Position numbers and translations under genes: made by a program. The notes below the pieces were generated by a model. The model did not search any database, was not told the DNA's origin, and saw nothing but the letters and a program-made list of their open reading frames with translations. Of a stretch of 20,176 bases of DNA, positions 11,831 through 19,988 are shown one piece after another. How positions within the stretch are numbered: position 1 is the first letter of the stretch; each line of letters opens with the position of its first letter. Source of the DNA: a virus; IMG/VR virus record IMGVR_UViG_3300023210_002086, positions 1-20,176 of that record; one strand, 5' to 3'.

Positions 11831-13747
11831 CTATGCTCCAATTTGTACTATGTTAAAGTTTGCGTTGAAGATGGTAACGTCATCCGTCCCGCCATCTGTT
11901 TGTTTTATTCGAATATCTACGTCGTGGGCCACGTTGGTAATCGCACAGAGGCAAGTGCCAGACATACTGCCAAGGTCACCTACGCCGGAGAACTTTCTAG
12001 CGGAACTACCATCCGTCTGTTCAACACCATTGATGAAGACATCAACTTCATAAATTTTGTTAACACCTGCACTTGAACAGCTTAGCTGCCAGTCAATTTT
12101 GTAGACTCCTACAGCTCCGACGTTGAAAGCGGATGCACTGGTTGTGACATTGTTGACAAGTCCTTCACCAAGGTCAGCGACCTTGTAGTACGTATCTGTT
12201 ACGGCTATTGTGATGACCTCTGCACCCTCATGTAGGAATAGCGAACCATATGGGAGACCACTACCAGCACTTACAAACGACATATCGCCATTTATGGTAG
12301 CATCTTCTACGCTCAAATCACCAGTTGTGGTTATGTCATTATCTGCGAGGTTTATCTGTTGAGTAGCAGTATCGTCTATAACAAGTTGAGTTCCGTCGTA
12401 GTATATTTCTGCGTCTTGTGCGGCCCCGAATTTAAGGGATTGGTCATCACCAGCCAAAGCCCAGTTTGCACCAGAAGCGTCATAAATGCCCCAGTTCGTA
12501 TCTGCAAATTTTGCATCGCTGATGTAGATGCCATAAACAGTGGAAGTTCCCTCAGTATTAGACGAGACAGACAGTTTTAAACCGTATATGTTTTTTATTA
12601 CCGATGTAGCAGCAGTTATAGTACTAGTGTCACTTACTAATAGGTCCAAGCCAGTCGTAGTTGTTGTCCATGAGCCACCGGCGTTATTGTAGCCCATGGA
12701 ATTAGCAACATTGATATCAGAACCAATTTGAGTAATTGCATTACCATAGATTCCTGCACCTGTCATTGTACCTGTACGGGTTACATTATTCTCTAGCCCA
12801 GCAAGGTTATCTAATATGAGAAAGGGCGTACCGGTGTGGTTGGATGCAGAGGTTACAGTGTTATTAAGACCTAGTGTTTTTCGTATTACAACATCACCAC
12901 CACCAGACGCCGTGCTGACTGTGTTATTTGCTACTGTGTTTTCTAGTGCAGTGAGGTCGAATCCAGAGCCGCCAGCATCATTACCGGAAGCGGTTCTCTC
13001 TAGAGTTGCTACGGTTGAGTCACTGTAGGTCGTTAGTGGGTTGGAAACACCATCAAGATGCAAACCGGTTAAGTCAGAAGCTCCCATCACATTCGTGAAG
13101 GTTCCAGCCATGTCCATATCGTCTGTGGAGGTTATCTGCTCACCTTGAACTGTGCCAGTCGTAGTGATAGCATTATCTTGGAAATCAAGCGTACCAGCAG
13201 AACTCCAATCTAACTGAGAGGAACCGTCGCTAGCCGTTAATAGGCGGTTGCCCCAGTCTACAGAAGTACCAGCAGTATTATCATTAAGAAGACCATTGCT
13301 CCAATCAACTCTCAAAGTTCCTGATGCATCATTTAATAATTGGGCATCCCAATCACAAACTATTTGTGAGTTGAAATCAATTAAATGTCGCTCTTCCCAA
13401 TCAATCGACGTTACACCATTGGCTTCATCAATAAGCTGTTCTTCCTGCCAGTCAACTACAGTAGTTGTACCATCATCAAGAAGTAGAAGTCTTTCATCGA
13501 CGTTGATAGAAAGTAGACCTTCTTCTTGGTCAAGAATGTCTGGGATTCTGATAGCGTCTGTAGACGTAGTAGGTATGAGAGTTGTTCCAGAACGGTTCCA
13601 ATGGCCAATCACTCCATCATCAGCAGATGAAATATTAAGCCACATAGACGTACCGGAATCGTATCGAAGCAAATCATTATCAGCTATTGAACTAATGTTC
13701 ACATCATCTACTAATTCGGCTATTCGTTGTAAAATTCTCCTAGCCAT
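11831..13747 (-). CDS. Tail-fibre or head-fibre-like protein with 16-residue repeats
   Basis: The largest protein, 638 aa, with SD AAGGGAGTAAG. Six copies of a motif built on (V/L)DW occur at residues 99, 116, 132, 148, 164 and 180, a 16-residue period with one of 17, of the form VDWxxxLLNDxxGT. The middle is Thr/Ser/Asn-rich. Residues near 445-460 (AEIYYDGTQLVID) match a motif common in environmental phage fibres. The last 140 residues, starting SGLPYGSLFLHEG, look like a globular beta domain with repeated strands, similar to C1q/jelly-roll receptor-binding heads. A trimeric adhesin is likely. Its place between capsid and neck genes, not after the tape measure, is unusual and might point to a head or neck fibre. 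Confidence 0.8.
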   Translation of the reverse strand: MARRILQRIAELVDDVNISSIADNDLLRYDSGTSMWLNISSADDGVIGHWNRSGTTLIPTTSTDAIRIPDILDQEEGLLSINVDERLLLLDDGTTTVVDWQEEQLIDEANGVTSIDWEERHLIDFNSQIVCDWDAQLLNDASGTLRVDWSNGLLNDNTAGTSVDWGNRLLTASDGSSQLDWSSAGTLDFQDNAITTTGTVQGEQITSTDDMDMAGTFTNVMGASDLTGLHLDGVSNPLTTYSDSTVATLERTASGNDAGGSGFDLTALENTVANNTVSTASGGGDVVIRKTLGLNNTVTSASNHTGTPFLILDNLAGLENNVTRTGTMTGAGIYGNAITQIGSDINVANSMGYNNAGGSWTTTTTGLDLLVSDTSTITAATSVIKNIYGLKLSVSSNTEGTSTVYGIYISDAKFADTNWGIYDASGANWALAGDDQSLKFGAAQDAEIYYDGTQLVIDDTATQQINLADNDITTTGDLSVEDATINGDMSFVSAGSGLPYGSLFLHEGAEVITIAVTDTYYKVADLGEGLVNNVTTSASAFNVGAVGVYKIDWQLSCSSAGVNKIYEVDVFINGVEQTDGSSARKFSGVGDLGSMSGTCLCAITNVAHDVDIRIKQTDGGTDDVTIFNANFNIVQIGA

Positions 13748-13756
13748 CTTACTCCC

Positions 13757-14236
13757 TTAGATTTCCATATCTGACCCACCACTCAAATCCACTGTAGTGC
13801 CGGCCACTGTCTCGGTGATTTGGCAATTTCCATCCGCTCCAGCCCTACTGCAATGGATAGTAATTGTATCATTATCTGCACCACCATTCTCAACTAGAAC
13901 CGCCGAGATAGACTGAGGGACATCGTATGGGGATAGAGGGTCGGCTGCGACGGAATTTAGATTGATAGCCGTAACTAAGCTAGCAGTCGTAGCATCAATC
14001 GTAGCTTCGATGTGAACTTCGTTTGCTGCACCTGTAAGTGTATCTAAGAAAGTATATACTTGAGCACCATCAGAAGTGGTGAGTGTGATAGTCTCTGTAT
14101 TAGTAGGTAATCCAACAGAAATATCAATTGTTCCGCCCGTTGTAGCTTTCTTCAACGAGGCGAGAATATAAAGTGCGTCCCTTATTTGAACGATAACTGG
14201 GTCACCGTAATTCGGGGGTACTGGTAAATTTGCCAT
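13757..14236 (-). CDS. Beta-rich capsid-adjacent protein, unassigned
   Basis: A 159-aa protein with SD AAGGAGACTAAC behind a small hairpin. After a helical start (VIVQIRDALYILASLKKA), residues 40-155 show the pattern seen in many phage structural proteins: ETITLTTSDGAQVYTFLDTL, TGAANEVHI, a LVTAINLNS helix and DNDTITIHCSRAGADGN. This domain recurs in fibres and surface proteins but has no firm function. It is separated from the capsid gene by a terminator-like hairpin and stands just before the fibre gene, so it may be a surface or fibre-base protein. Confidence 0.7.
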   Translation of the reverse strand: MANLPVPPNYGDPVIVQIRDALYILASLKKATTGGTIDISVGLPTNTETITLTTSDGAQVYTFLDTLTGAANEVHIEATIDATTASLVTAINLNSVAADPLSPYDVPQSISAVLVENGGADNDTITIHCSRAGADGNCQITETVAGTTVDLSGGSDMEI

Positions 14237-14250
14237 TGTTAGTCTCCTTA

Positions 14251-14264
14251 AGCCCTAACGGGCT
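14251..14264. other. Small hairpin before the 159-aa gene
   Basis: AGCCC-TAAC-GGGCT, a 5-bp perfect stem just upstream of the SD of the gene starting at 14236. It might protect the mRNA end or tune translation. Confidence 0.5.
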
Positions 14265-14279
14265 ATTTAGTTTTTAAAA

Positions 14280-14319
14280 GAGGGGTATGTGTCACTACTC
14301 AAGAGTAACACACACCCTC
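14280..14319 (-). terminator. Terminator-like hairpin after the capsid gene
   Basis: On the minus strand GAGGGTGTGTGTTAC pairs, with a few mismatches, with GTGACACATACCCCTC, followed by TTTTAAAAAC. It starts 13 bases after the capsid stop. Partial termination here would raise capsid mRNA over downstream genes, a common phage layout. The same stem can fold in either direction. Confidence 0.6.
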
Positions 14320-14331
14320 CTGTTTTGTTAC

Positions 14332-15348
14332 TTACGAATTCTGGATAAGCTTGATTAAAGCTTTAGGTCTCAGGCAAATCGGAAGAATATTCGATTGTGC
14401 TTCAATCACCATTCCCTTGCCATCAGTCTGTTCCCAACTACGGCCATAGAACTGTTGTCCCATAGTTCCGGCTGCACTGTTAAAGTCAGCCTGTGCTATA
14501 TACAACTTATAGATATCAACCATCGGTATCACTCTGGCGTGGTCAGTGTCGATGCCAGTTGCACCCGAAGTATTAGAGTAGTATTCCACGAACGTCACCC
14601 CGCCTGCCGTCAGGCGTTGTCTATTAGGTTTCATAAAGTCAACATTACCAAGTTGAGCTTGGAACTGACTCTGAGCCAGATACAGGTCACGCAGAACTGC
14701 ATGTCCACTCAAGGCACGGAAGAACTCACGACCGCAAATCACGAGGATATTGGGTGCGGGTCCACCAAGTGCGGCTTCAACTGCATCTCGAATGGAAGCA
14801 ATTTTATCCATAACTTTAGTCGTGGTCGTATCCAAAACCATATCAATCGTAGTTTCAGTCGTACCAAACTCAGTATACAAAGACAAATCAGCATCTACCG
14901 AATTGGTAGGATACGTGATATTGCCATGAATGGCCTTGGCCATCAGGTATTCTGTGGTTGTATCAATGCTTCTACGCATATCAATAAGCCTATCACCAAC
15001 AACCTGTCCGACACCAGATTCAACATCATTAGTTCCGAATCTGCGAACGTTGGTTAAATCGTCTGCGAACACCGTGTCATCAACTTGGATATGAGGAATA
15101 CGAAAATTACGAACTTTTCGATTCGCAACTTTGTTCTCTACTCCACGTTGTCCACGCTGCGTTGTAGGCAGAAGGGCCAAGCTGTGGTCTCTTTCCTCGA
15201 CAGAAATCAAGGTTCCGTTTACTGGAGTAGGGGTAAAGATACCCAAATCCATTAGTGTAGTTTCCTGCGGTGGTATTTTCTCAATAGCTGAAGTCAACTT
15301 CAGAACATCGAAGGCGTCGCTATTAAATACGTCTGTAAGATTAGCCAT
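14332..15348 (-). CDS. Major capsid protein, lambda E type
   Basis: A 338-aa protein with SD AGGAG. It follows the lambda gpE family closely: F-x-SDAFDVLKLTSAIEKIP at the start, LGIF near 35-38, a LLPTTQRGQRG segment near 59-69, the RIPHIQVDDTVFADDL block, R-x-FG near 102-105, a D-T-T-T-E-Y-L-M-A-K-A-I-H-G helix region (128-141) and a C-terminal LPICLRPKALIKLI. Length fits the family (about 340). It adopts the HK97 fold known for this group and forms the shell with the D-type decoration protein encoded just upstream. A terminator-like hairpin follows it. Confidence 0.92.
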   Translation of the reverse strand: MANLTDVFNSDAFDVLKLTSAIEKIPPQETTLMDLGIFTPTPVNGTLISVEERDHSLALLPTTQRGQRGVENKVANRKVRNFRIPHIQVDDTVFADDLTNVRRFGTNDVESGVGQVVGDRLIDMRRSIDTTTEYLMAKAIHGNITYPTNSVDADLSLYTEFGTTETTIDMVLDTTTTKVMDKIASIRDAVEAALGGPAPNILVICGREFFRALSGHAVLRDLYLAQSQFQAQLGNVDFMKPNRQRLTAGGVTFVEYYSNTSGATGIDTDHARVIPMVDIYKLYIAQADFNSAAGTMGQQFYGRSWEQTDGKGMVIEAQSNILPICLRPKALIKLIQNS

Positions 15349-15371
15349 TTATTTCTCCTATTTCTTTTTAA

Positions 15372-15791
15372 TTAAGTCGTCTGGGTAGACCAAGTTACAT
15401 CACCGGAAGTAGAAACACGAATATCCAGAGCGGCCAAAGCGGTAATAGCCGCAGCCTTCTGAGTTGCTGATTCGGTTGTCACAACGTTGTCGCTGTCAAT
15501 AAGGGCTGGGCCACGGACGAGTACCAATTTCTCTGTAGTTGCGACTGCATTCTCTGCCGCCGTCATATCTTCCATTAGAATTGCCACACAATCAGCTCCA
15601 GTCGATGCTGAAATTGCAATGTAATCAGCACCAGAACCTCCGTATCTAAGCAAATCGCCTGTATACAATGCTCCTGCTGCACCGGAAACTGCGTTATTCT
15701 GGTCCATAAGGCCAGATTCAAGGCAGAACCCTCTGTCATACATGTTCTTAAGCCACTCATTTGTGCGGGCTTGTTCAGTTAAAGTTGACAT
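15372..15791 (-). CDS. Head decoration protein, lambda D type
   Basis: A 139-aa protein starting at a TAATG overlap with the scaffold-like gene, with SD AGGAGATAA. Residues about 44-110 hold the gpD-family pattern: GDLLRYGGSGADYIAIS, CVAILMEDMTA, KLVLVRGPALI and a late LAALDIRVS strand. Such proteins bind as trimers on the outside of the expanded capsid and stabilise it. The order decoration then E-type capsid is the same as in lambda, which supports both calls. An N-terminal extension of about 35 residues precedes the core. Confidence 0.9.
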   Translation of the reverse strand: MSTLTEQARTNEWLKNMYDRGFCLESGLMDQNNAVSGAAGALYTGDLLRYGGSGADYIAISASTGADCVAILMEDMTAAENAVATTEKLVLVRGPALIDSDNVVTTESATQKAAAITALAALDIRVSTSGDVTWSTQTT

Positions 15792-16165
15792 TATTTATCT
15801 CCTATTTTATATTTTTTACTAATATAGTCACCCACAGCCCCGAGTGAATTACCCGTCGATTGTGCGCCGACTTTAGAGCCAGTACGACTGGCAATCTCTC
15901 CGTCTTTCTTAAGCTCTTGCATTTCGTCATGCAATTCACTAATTTTAATCTTAAGCCCTTTGATTTCTGTAATGTATTCCTTTTCAGGACTTTCTTCAGA
16001 ATCATTAGACTTCTCTTCTATATCTATAGAGTTGTCTTTATTAACTTCATCAATTTTATTTTCATTTTCTTCAATTTTTTCTTCAAGTTTACCATCTGCA
16101 TTATCCACTTCTTCCTGTAATTTTTCTACTTCAGTTGGTGGTGCTTGTTCTTTAGCTTTCGTCAT
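15791..16165 (-). CDS. Scaffolding-like acidic coiled-coil protein
   Basis: Start set at 16165 (MTKAKEQAPPTEVEKLQEEV), 6 nt after AAGGAG; a start ten codons upstream lacks an SD. The 124-aa product is very rich in Glu, Lys, Asp and Asn with heptad patterns over about 12-95, and ends in a Gly/Lys segment. It overlaps the end of the portal gene by 14 bp. Position between portal and decoration/capsid genes plus the coiled-coil makeup suggest a scaffold. In lambda the corresponding spot has a protease-scaffold; no Ser protease motif is seen here, so a protease seems absent. Confidence 0.7.
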   Translation of the reverse strand: MTKAKEQAPPTEVEKLQEEVDNADGKLEEKIEENENKIDEVNKDNSIDIEEKSNDSEESPEKEYITEIKGLKIKISELHDEMQELKKDGEIASRTGSKVGAQSTGNSLGAVGDYISKKYKIGDK

Positions 16166-17387
16166 TTTGTGCTCCTTCTGCGGGTTCTTCCGCAACTATT
16201 GGTTCTGTGATTGATTCAACGATTGGTTCTATAACTTGTTCTGGTAGAACTTCTGGTACAGGTATACTCACCTCTTCCAGTAATGCGTTAAGGTCTATGC
16301 TGCCGGGATTCTGTTTAATGAGTTCCAAGGCAACCTGTTGTTTATAAATTTTGTCCGAATTAGAAATAGGTGCCGCAATGAAGTTAACCTTATCAGCCTC
16401 TTCTTTGCTAATCATAAGCTCAATGTATGGCTTGGCAATCTGAGTCTCAAACTGCTCTGTGATATAATCTGATTGCATTTCCATGTAATCTAGGCTTACA
16501 TTACGATGTTCCACCGATTCCGCTAAAGTTCCTCCTCCAGAACTTTCCAAAATTGTTCTTTCTGGTAGGGTAAAACTACGTACCAACGCTGAATCAAGGG
16601 CTTTGAGCCTCTGAATGAAGGATGCCTGACGCTGTACAGGGTCTCCTACGTACTCTATTTCCCAGTTTGTACCAGCCGTATTAGGCATTCCGGGTATCTC
16701 AAGTCCATTATTAGCAACAATTGCGGACCCTCCACCGTCTAATGCTACGTCTAAATCCTCTGCTAATTCGAAATTAGTGGCCTCTGCACCGTCTGGACCG
16801 ATACCTGTACCACTTGGATTAGGTACTTTTATCAATCTATTGGAACCAGCAACCTTCAAATCGTATCTCTGAGCACCTTCTTCAGTAGTAACGTAAGCAT
16901 CATACGCCTCACGGCATATTTCTGTTGGTGGTACTCCGTAGTAATACCCCGGCTCTACGTTTAATCCGAGGAACGCTGCCGATTCTTTTGGAATAAATAT
17001 ATCTTTAGGAATAGGTTGAGTACTATACAATCCAGATATTTGGATTCCCATGTACGTCCCATTGTCGTCCACGACAATGCTCACGCTTTCACTGAGCAAT
17101 GGTTTCAGAACTAACTTTAAATCTGCATCCAGAAATTGTTCAAAACCTTGGTAGCCGAAACTGTACATTCCGTTTATAGCATCTGTAACATAGGTTTGTC
17201 TTAATTTCATTAATTCTGTAATCAATTCCCATGTCTCATCCGACGCATCGGGTGCCGAAACGCTCCAAGAACTCCTTATAATAGGACTAGAACTTAGGTT
17301 AAATGCCAGATTAACTGTAGCATGTTTCTTTATGGTACGATATGTTTCGTGTGAAACGGGTAGATTAGGGTATACTATACTAGGCAT
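16152..17387 (-). CDS. Portal protein
   Basis: A 411-aa protein with SD AAGGAGACGAC, overlapping the terminase end by 8 bp. It has a basic-aromatic start, a central alpha/beta region, and from about 285 a portal-like stretch: LDSALVRSFTLPERTILESS, GTLAESVEHRN, then a long helix (DYITEQFETQIAKPYIELMI), similar to Mu gp29/DUF935-type portals. The C-terminal 50 residues are acidic and Pro/Glu-rich (EPIVESITEPIVAEE). It would form the twelve-fold ring at the capsid vertex for DNA entry. The terminase-portal-scaffold-capsid order strongly supports the call. Confidence 0.85.
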   Translation of the reverse strand: MPSIVYPNLPVSHETYRTIKKHATVNLAFNLSSSPIIRSSWSVSAPDASDETWELITELMKLRQTYVTDAINGMYSFGYQGFEQFLDADLKLVLKPLLSESVSIVVDDNGTYMGIQISGLYSTQPIPKDIFIPKESAAFLGLNVEPGYYYGVPPTEICREAYDAYVTTEEGAQRYDLKVAGSNRLIKVPNPSGTGIGPDGAEATNFELAEDLDVALDGGGSAIVANNGLEIPGMPNTAGTNWEIEYVGDPVQRQASFIQRLKALDSALVRSFTLPERTILESSGGGTLAESVEHRNVSLDYMEMQSDYITEQFETQIAKPYIELMISKEEADKVNFIAAPISNSDKIYKQQVALELIKQNPGSIDLNALLEEVSIPVPEVLPEQVIEPIVESITEPIVAEEPAEGAQNDES

Positions 17388-18831
17388 GTCGTCTCCTTCT
17401 TATGTTGCGGCGGGGTCTGATTGATATAAACGAGTTATTTGTGTTGGTTCGGGTGGTTAATGGGAACTCCTGATGACAAAAATAGCCAATATTATCCATA
17501 CAGTGGCCCACATTCCCTCGGGTATCTACTTTGTTGTTAGTTCCTTCACGGTAGTAAACACTAACTATATCCTTCAATATGTTAGTACATGAAGGGTCAA
17601 TAAATAAGGACCGCCTTCCACTTGCTGAACATAACTTGGCATTTACCGCTGCCATCCTATCTGCTACTGGTGGATTTGCGGCTCGGTAGTGTATGGTTCG
17701 GCCAGCATTGAGGAACCGTTCATCATTGACAATCTGCTGATGGTCCGATAGGGCCGCAGCGGAGTGTCTGTTCTGACTTGAGGCGTCACCGTAGAACTTA
17801 AAACCAGCCTTGTGGTCCCCGTATCTCTCCCATAATTGCTGTAATGTGTACCTAGTATTGGTGTTTCTAACATATAATTCATCTATAATGTTTATGATAT
17901 CACCTTCCATTTGGATAATAGAGACCGTCATTGGGTTCACATTAAAATCCCATGTGAAGATTAATGGCTTATTTTTATCATAATGACATGGCCTTATATT
18001 GTTTTCACTGAATGCGTAATAGCATAGCCCTTCAGCACTTGTGAACCTCGCCATGAATCTTTGCTGGAATAGGTCAGCAGGTAACGTCTTTTTCGCAAGC
18101 TCAAAAGACTCCATTGGGTATGCAGGGTTCTCAATACTTGGCCACACGAAAGCACTAATATCCGGGTCTCCAGCTTGTGCCTTTTCTATGCATTCAGAGA
18201 ACCATCCTACTTTGTATGGCGTGGAACAGCCGTAAATTTTACCCTTTCGAACCATAGTCCTCTGTATCATTTCCTCATATACCGCTCTAGGCATCTGTCC
18301 ACATTCGTCCATAGCTACTGCGTGAGCCTGTCCACCTACTAATCCCAGTACATTGTCTGAGGATAATGTGTAAATAATACCTAAATTATTAGGTAATGTG
18401 TATTGACTCTTAGACTCTTTGTATGTACCCCTGAAGGCACTTGCATTAAATACGTCTAAGAATGGAGGGACACTGGCTCTCATTAGGATTTTATGAGTAG
18501 GTGCTATTAGAAACCCTAGGAAACCAGATGTGTTGCCAGCATCCCTATATTCAGTAACCTGTTTGAGTAGCCAAAGAGGCATGGCACAACTCTTGCCGCC
18601 GCCGGTTCCGGCGCAGGCGAGGGTTATCTTGGTATCAGATAAGACACTCAAACCTTGCTGATAGTGACAGTCAAATCGGCGATTGCCCTTCTCATCTATC
18701 TCGCCCCAATCGTATCTTAACCGTTTGCCCTTTTTGTCATACTTAGTTACAGCAAAGTCCGGTCGTTCATATGACAATTCTTCAATGTTTGTCTCTTCCG
18801 GTTCAATTTTTTGGGGCTTTTTTTTTGCCAT
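17380..18831 (-). CDS. terL: Terminase large subunit
   Basis: A 483-aa protein with both activities visible. ATPase: Walker A AGTGGGKS (74-81), Walker B VAMDE (172-176) and a coupling motif YGCSTPY (200-206). RNase H-type nuclease: FTWDFN with D295, FYGDAS with D349, and HCMDNIGYF with D446, the expected acid triad. It powers DNA packaging through the portal and cuts concatemers. The ATG at 18831 lacks a clear SD, but no other start lies before the Walker A motif. It opens the structural operon after the 545-bp non-coding region. A basic tail (RPRRNIRRRRHA) may bind DNA. Confidence 0.95.
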   Translation of the reverse strand: MAKKKPQKIEPEETNIEELSYERPDFAVTKYDKKGKRLRYDWGEIDEKGNRRFDCHYQQGLSVLSDTKITLACAGTGGGKSCAMPLWLLKQVTEYRDAGNTSGFLGFLIAPTHKILMRASVPPFLDVFNASAFRGTYKESKSQYTLPNNLGIIYTLSSDNVLGLVGGQAHAVAMDECGQMPRAVYEEMIQRTMVRKGKIYGCSTPYKVGWFSECIEKAQAGDPDISAFVWPSIENPAYPMESFELAKKTLPADLFQQRFMARFTSAEGLCYYAFSENNIRPCHYDKNKPLIFTWDFNVNPMTVSIIQMEGDIINIIDELYVRNTNTRYTLQQLWERYGDHKAGFKFYGDASSQNRHSAAALSDHQQIVNDERFLNAGRTIHYRAANPPVADRMAAVNAKLCSASGRRSLFIDPSCTNILKDIVSVYYREGTNNKVDTRGNVGHCMDNIGYFCHQEFPLTTRTNTNNSFISIRPRRNIRRRRHA

Positions 18832-18902
18832 ATTTTTGGTGGATTTCTGTAAGGATTCCCGCCCGACACTAATTTCTATCTTAAATCGCCGTTTTCGCTT
18901 CG

Positions 18903-18920
18903 CTCAAACGTCTCAAACGT
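18903..18920. repeat. Two tandem copies of CTCAAACGT
   Basis: CTCAAACGT at 18903-18911 and 18912-18920, directly followed by CTCC. It lies in the predicted leader of terL. An upstream GCTTCGCTCA stretch recurs near 2383 in the origin-like region. Confidence 0.6.
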
Positions 18921-18929
18921 CTCCTACTC

Positions 18930-18958
18930 ATTATAGATAGTCTATGACCAATCAAATA
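18930..18958 (-). promoter_or_regulatory. Possible promoter of the structural operon
   Basis: On the minus strand a perfect TATAAT (18935-18930) lies about 100 bp before the terL ATG. The matching -35 position (18958-18953, TATTTG) is poor, so an activator or an altered specificity factor might be needed. Confidence 0.35.
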
Positions 18959-19066
18959 TAGTTATAATTTTATTAATAATGGGATAATGTTATTAAGAAC
19001 GGGTTAAGAATGAGTGTAACATAACTCACATTATCGGACGTTAACGCTATAAGATGAGTAATGATA

Positions 19067-19095
19067 AACACTTACGTGCGTAGCACGTAAGTGTT
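19067..19095. other. 13-bp-stem hairpin, 3-base loop
   Basis: AACACTTACGTGC, loop GTA, GCACGTAAGTGTT: perfect pairing. No T-tract follows on either strand, so it is not a typical terminator. A protein-binding or packaging-site role is possible. Confidence 0.7.
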
Positions 19096-19190
19096 AGGTC
19101 TTCAACTATTCTTGAGTTGTTCATGAACTATCAGAGATGAGGACGCCCATAATTAATAACAAATAGATATTGTTCAGAATTGGTATAAGA

Positions 19191-19219
19191 TAATCCCTTC
19201 AGCTTTGCTGAAGGGATTA
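19191..19219. other. 13-bp-stem hairpin, TTT loop
   Basis: TAATCCCTTCAGC, loop TTT, GCTGAAGGGATTA: perfect pairing. No T-tract follows on either strand. It is the second such stem within 150 bp. Confidence 0.7.
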
Positions 19220-19294
19220 GTTGTCATTAGTTATGACTCATCATGATTAATCATAAACTATTTTATATGCTACACGCATCAATTGTAGCGCTAA

Positions 19295-19338
19295 TGTAAC
19301 AATTTTGTAACATTTGTGATACAATTCTGATACAATTA
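19295..19338. repeat. Four 11-bp tandem repeats
   Basis: Units TGTAACAATTT (19295-19305), TGTAACATTTG (19306-19316), TGATACAATTC (19317-19327) and TGATACAATTA (19328-19338). The period is exactly 11 bp, one helical turn, so bound proteins would line up on one face. It lies 38 bp downstream of the 67-aa gene and upstream of terL. Confidence 0.75.
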
Positions 19339-19376
19339 GAGAATAAATTGAAACAAATAAAAATGAGCGAGGGCGG

Positions 19377-19580
19377 TTAAGGTATGGTATGGTCTAAGAA
19401 TTTAAAGCCATTGTCTAGGTTAACTACCACATCATGTACTATGTCCCAGTCAGGCTCATCCTCATCCACCTCTAGCCTTAGGGCACTGACGACATGAGCT
19501 AGGTCAATGAGCATCTCACGCTGTCTAAATAGCTGCTCGAATTGACTCATATCTATCTCCTCATACTCGTACTCATACAT
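19377..19580 (-). CDS. 67-aa acidic hypothetical protein
   Basis: Start set at 19580 (MYEYEYEEIDMSQFEQLFRQ) because GGAGAG lies about 4-9 nt upstream; the longer frame from 19601 has no SD. The product is strongly acidic and helical (DLAHVVSALRLEVDEDEPDW) with an aromatic start. It follows the small-terminase candidate and ends just before the repeat region. No family is recognised; a packaging accessory role is possible from context. Confidence 0.65.
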   Translation of the reverse strand: MYEYEYEEIDMSQFEQLFRQREMLIDLAHVVSALRLEVDEDEPDWDIVHDVVVNLDNGFKFLDHTIP

Positions 19581-19613
19581 GTTACTCTCCAAACACAACA
19601 TTACTAAAAGCCA

Positions 19614-19958
19614 TTATTTACCTTTCTTCTTGTCCTCAGTAGGTGGCAACACATTGACTACGATAGGATGGGTCTCTGCCTTACCTACACCAATCTCTAT
19701 TGTGGATTTACTACGATTAGGCTCTATAAACTTAGTATAGAACAGGTATGTATCGTTGTCTATTAAGTCCTGTAGCATAGCCATTATCGTATCCTGATTC
19801 ACCTTCAAGCGTAAGAGTTCTTGTATCATGTTCTGACACTTTTTAATGCCATCAGTCTTCCCTTTAGGGCGACCTCTTTTGTTGCCACTTGTGCCGGGTT
19901 GAAATCCGTACTTACGGGCTACTTCTCGAATCGCTTTGTCTTGTTTTTCTGTTCTCAT
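19614..19958 (-). CDS. Candidate terminase small subunit (PGxSGNxxGRPKG type)
   Basis: A 114-aa protein starting MRTEKQDKAIREVARKYGFQ. It carries FQPGTSGNKRGRPKGK (19-34), a motif shared by a family of phage proteins (DUF5681-like) often found next to, and sometimes annotated as, terminase small subunits. A helical middle (MIQELLRLKVNQDTIMAML) may drive oligomerisation; the C-terminus is basic (PPTEDKKKGK). The basic GRPKG segment resembles an AT-hook and could bind DNA. SD is weak. It lies upstream of terL with the 67-aa gene and repeat region between, which suits recognition of a packaging site. Confidence 0.65.
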   Translation of the reverse strand: MRTEKQDKAIREVARKYGFQPGTSGNKRGRPKGKTDGIKKCQNMIQELLRLKVNQDTIMAMLQDLIDNDTYLFYTKFIEPNRSKSTIEIGVGKAETHPIVVNVLPPTEDKKKGK

Positions 19959-19988
19959 ACTATTATTTAGTGTATTACCTAGTAAACG

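Larger units (their letters stand above)
18832..19376. other. Non-coding region with repeats and hairpins upstream of terL
   Basis: No supportable gene is seen in these 545 bp. From high to low coordinates they contain four 11-bp tandem repeats, a 13-bp-stem hairpin (19191-19219), a 10-bp palindrome GTTCATGAAC (19119-19128), a second 13-bp-stem hairpin (19067-19095), AT-rich DNA, a TATAAT (18930-18935, minus strand) and a 9-bp tandem duplication CTCAAACGT (18903-18920). It lies between the small and large terminase genes, so a packaging site and the promoter of the structural operon are reasonable proposals. Confidence 0.6.

Noticed and set aside
13248-13760. 170-aa plus-strand frame opposite the fibre gene
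   Set aside because: Shadow of the repeat-rich fibre gene; Ser/Leu-rich composition follows from the opposite strand.
14395-15057. 220-aa plus-strand frame opposite the capsid gene
   Set aside because: It is the antisense shadow of a strongly supported capsid gene and has a Cys/Ser/His-rich composition without domain features.
15791-16195. Head maturation protease in the portal-decoration interval
   Set aside because: The only gene there is a short acidic coiled-coil protein with no catalytic Ser/Lys or Ser/His pattern.
19067-19219. Hairpins upstream of terL as intrinsic terminators
   Set aside because: No T-tract follows either stem on either strand, so standard intrinsic termination is not supported.
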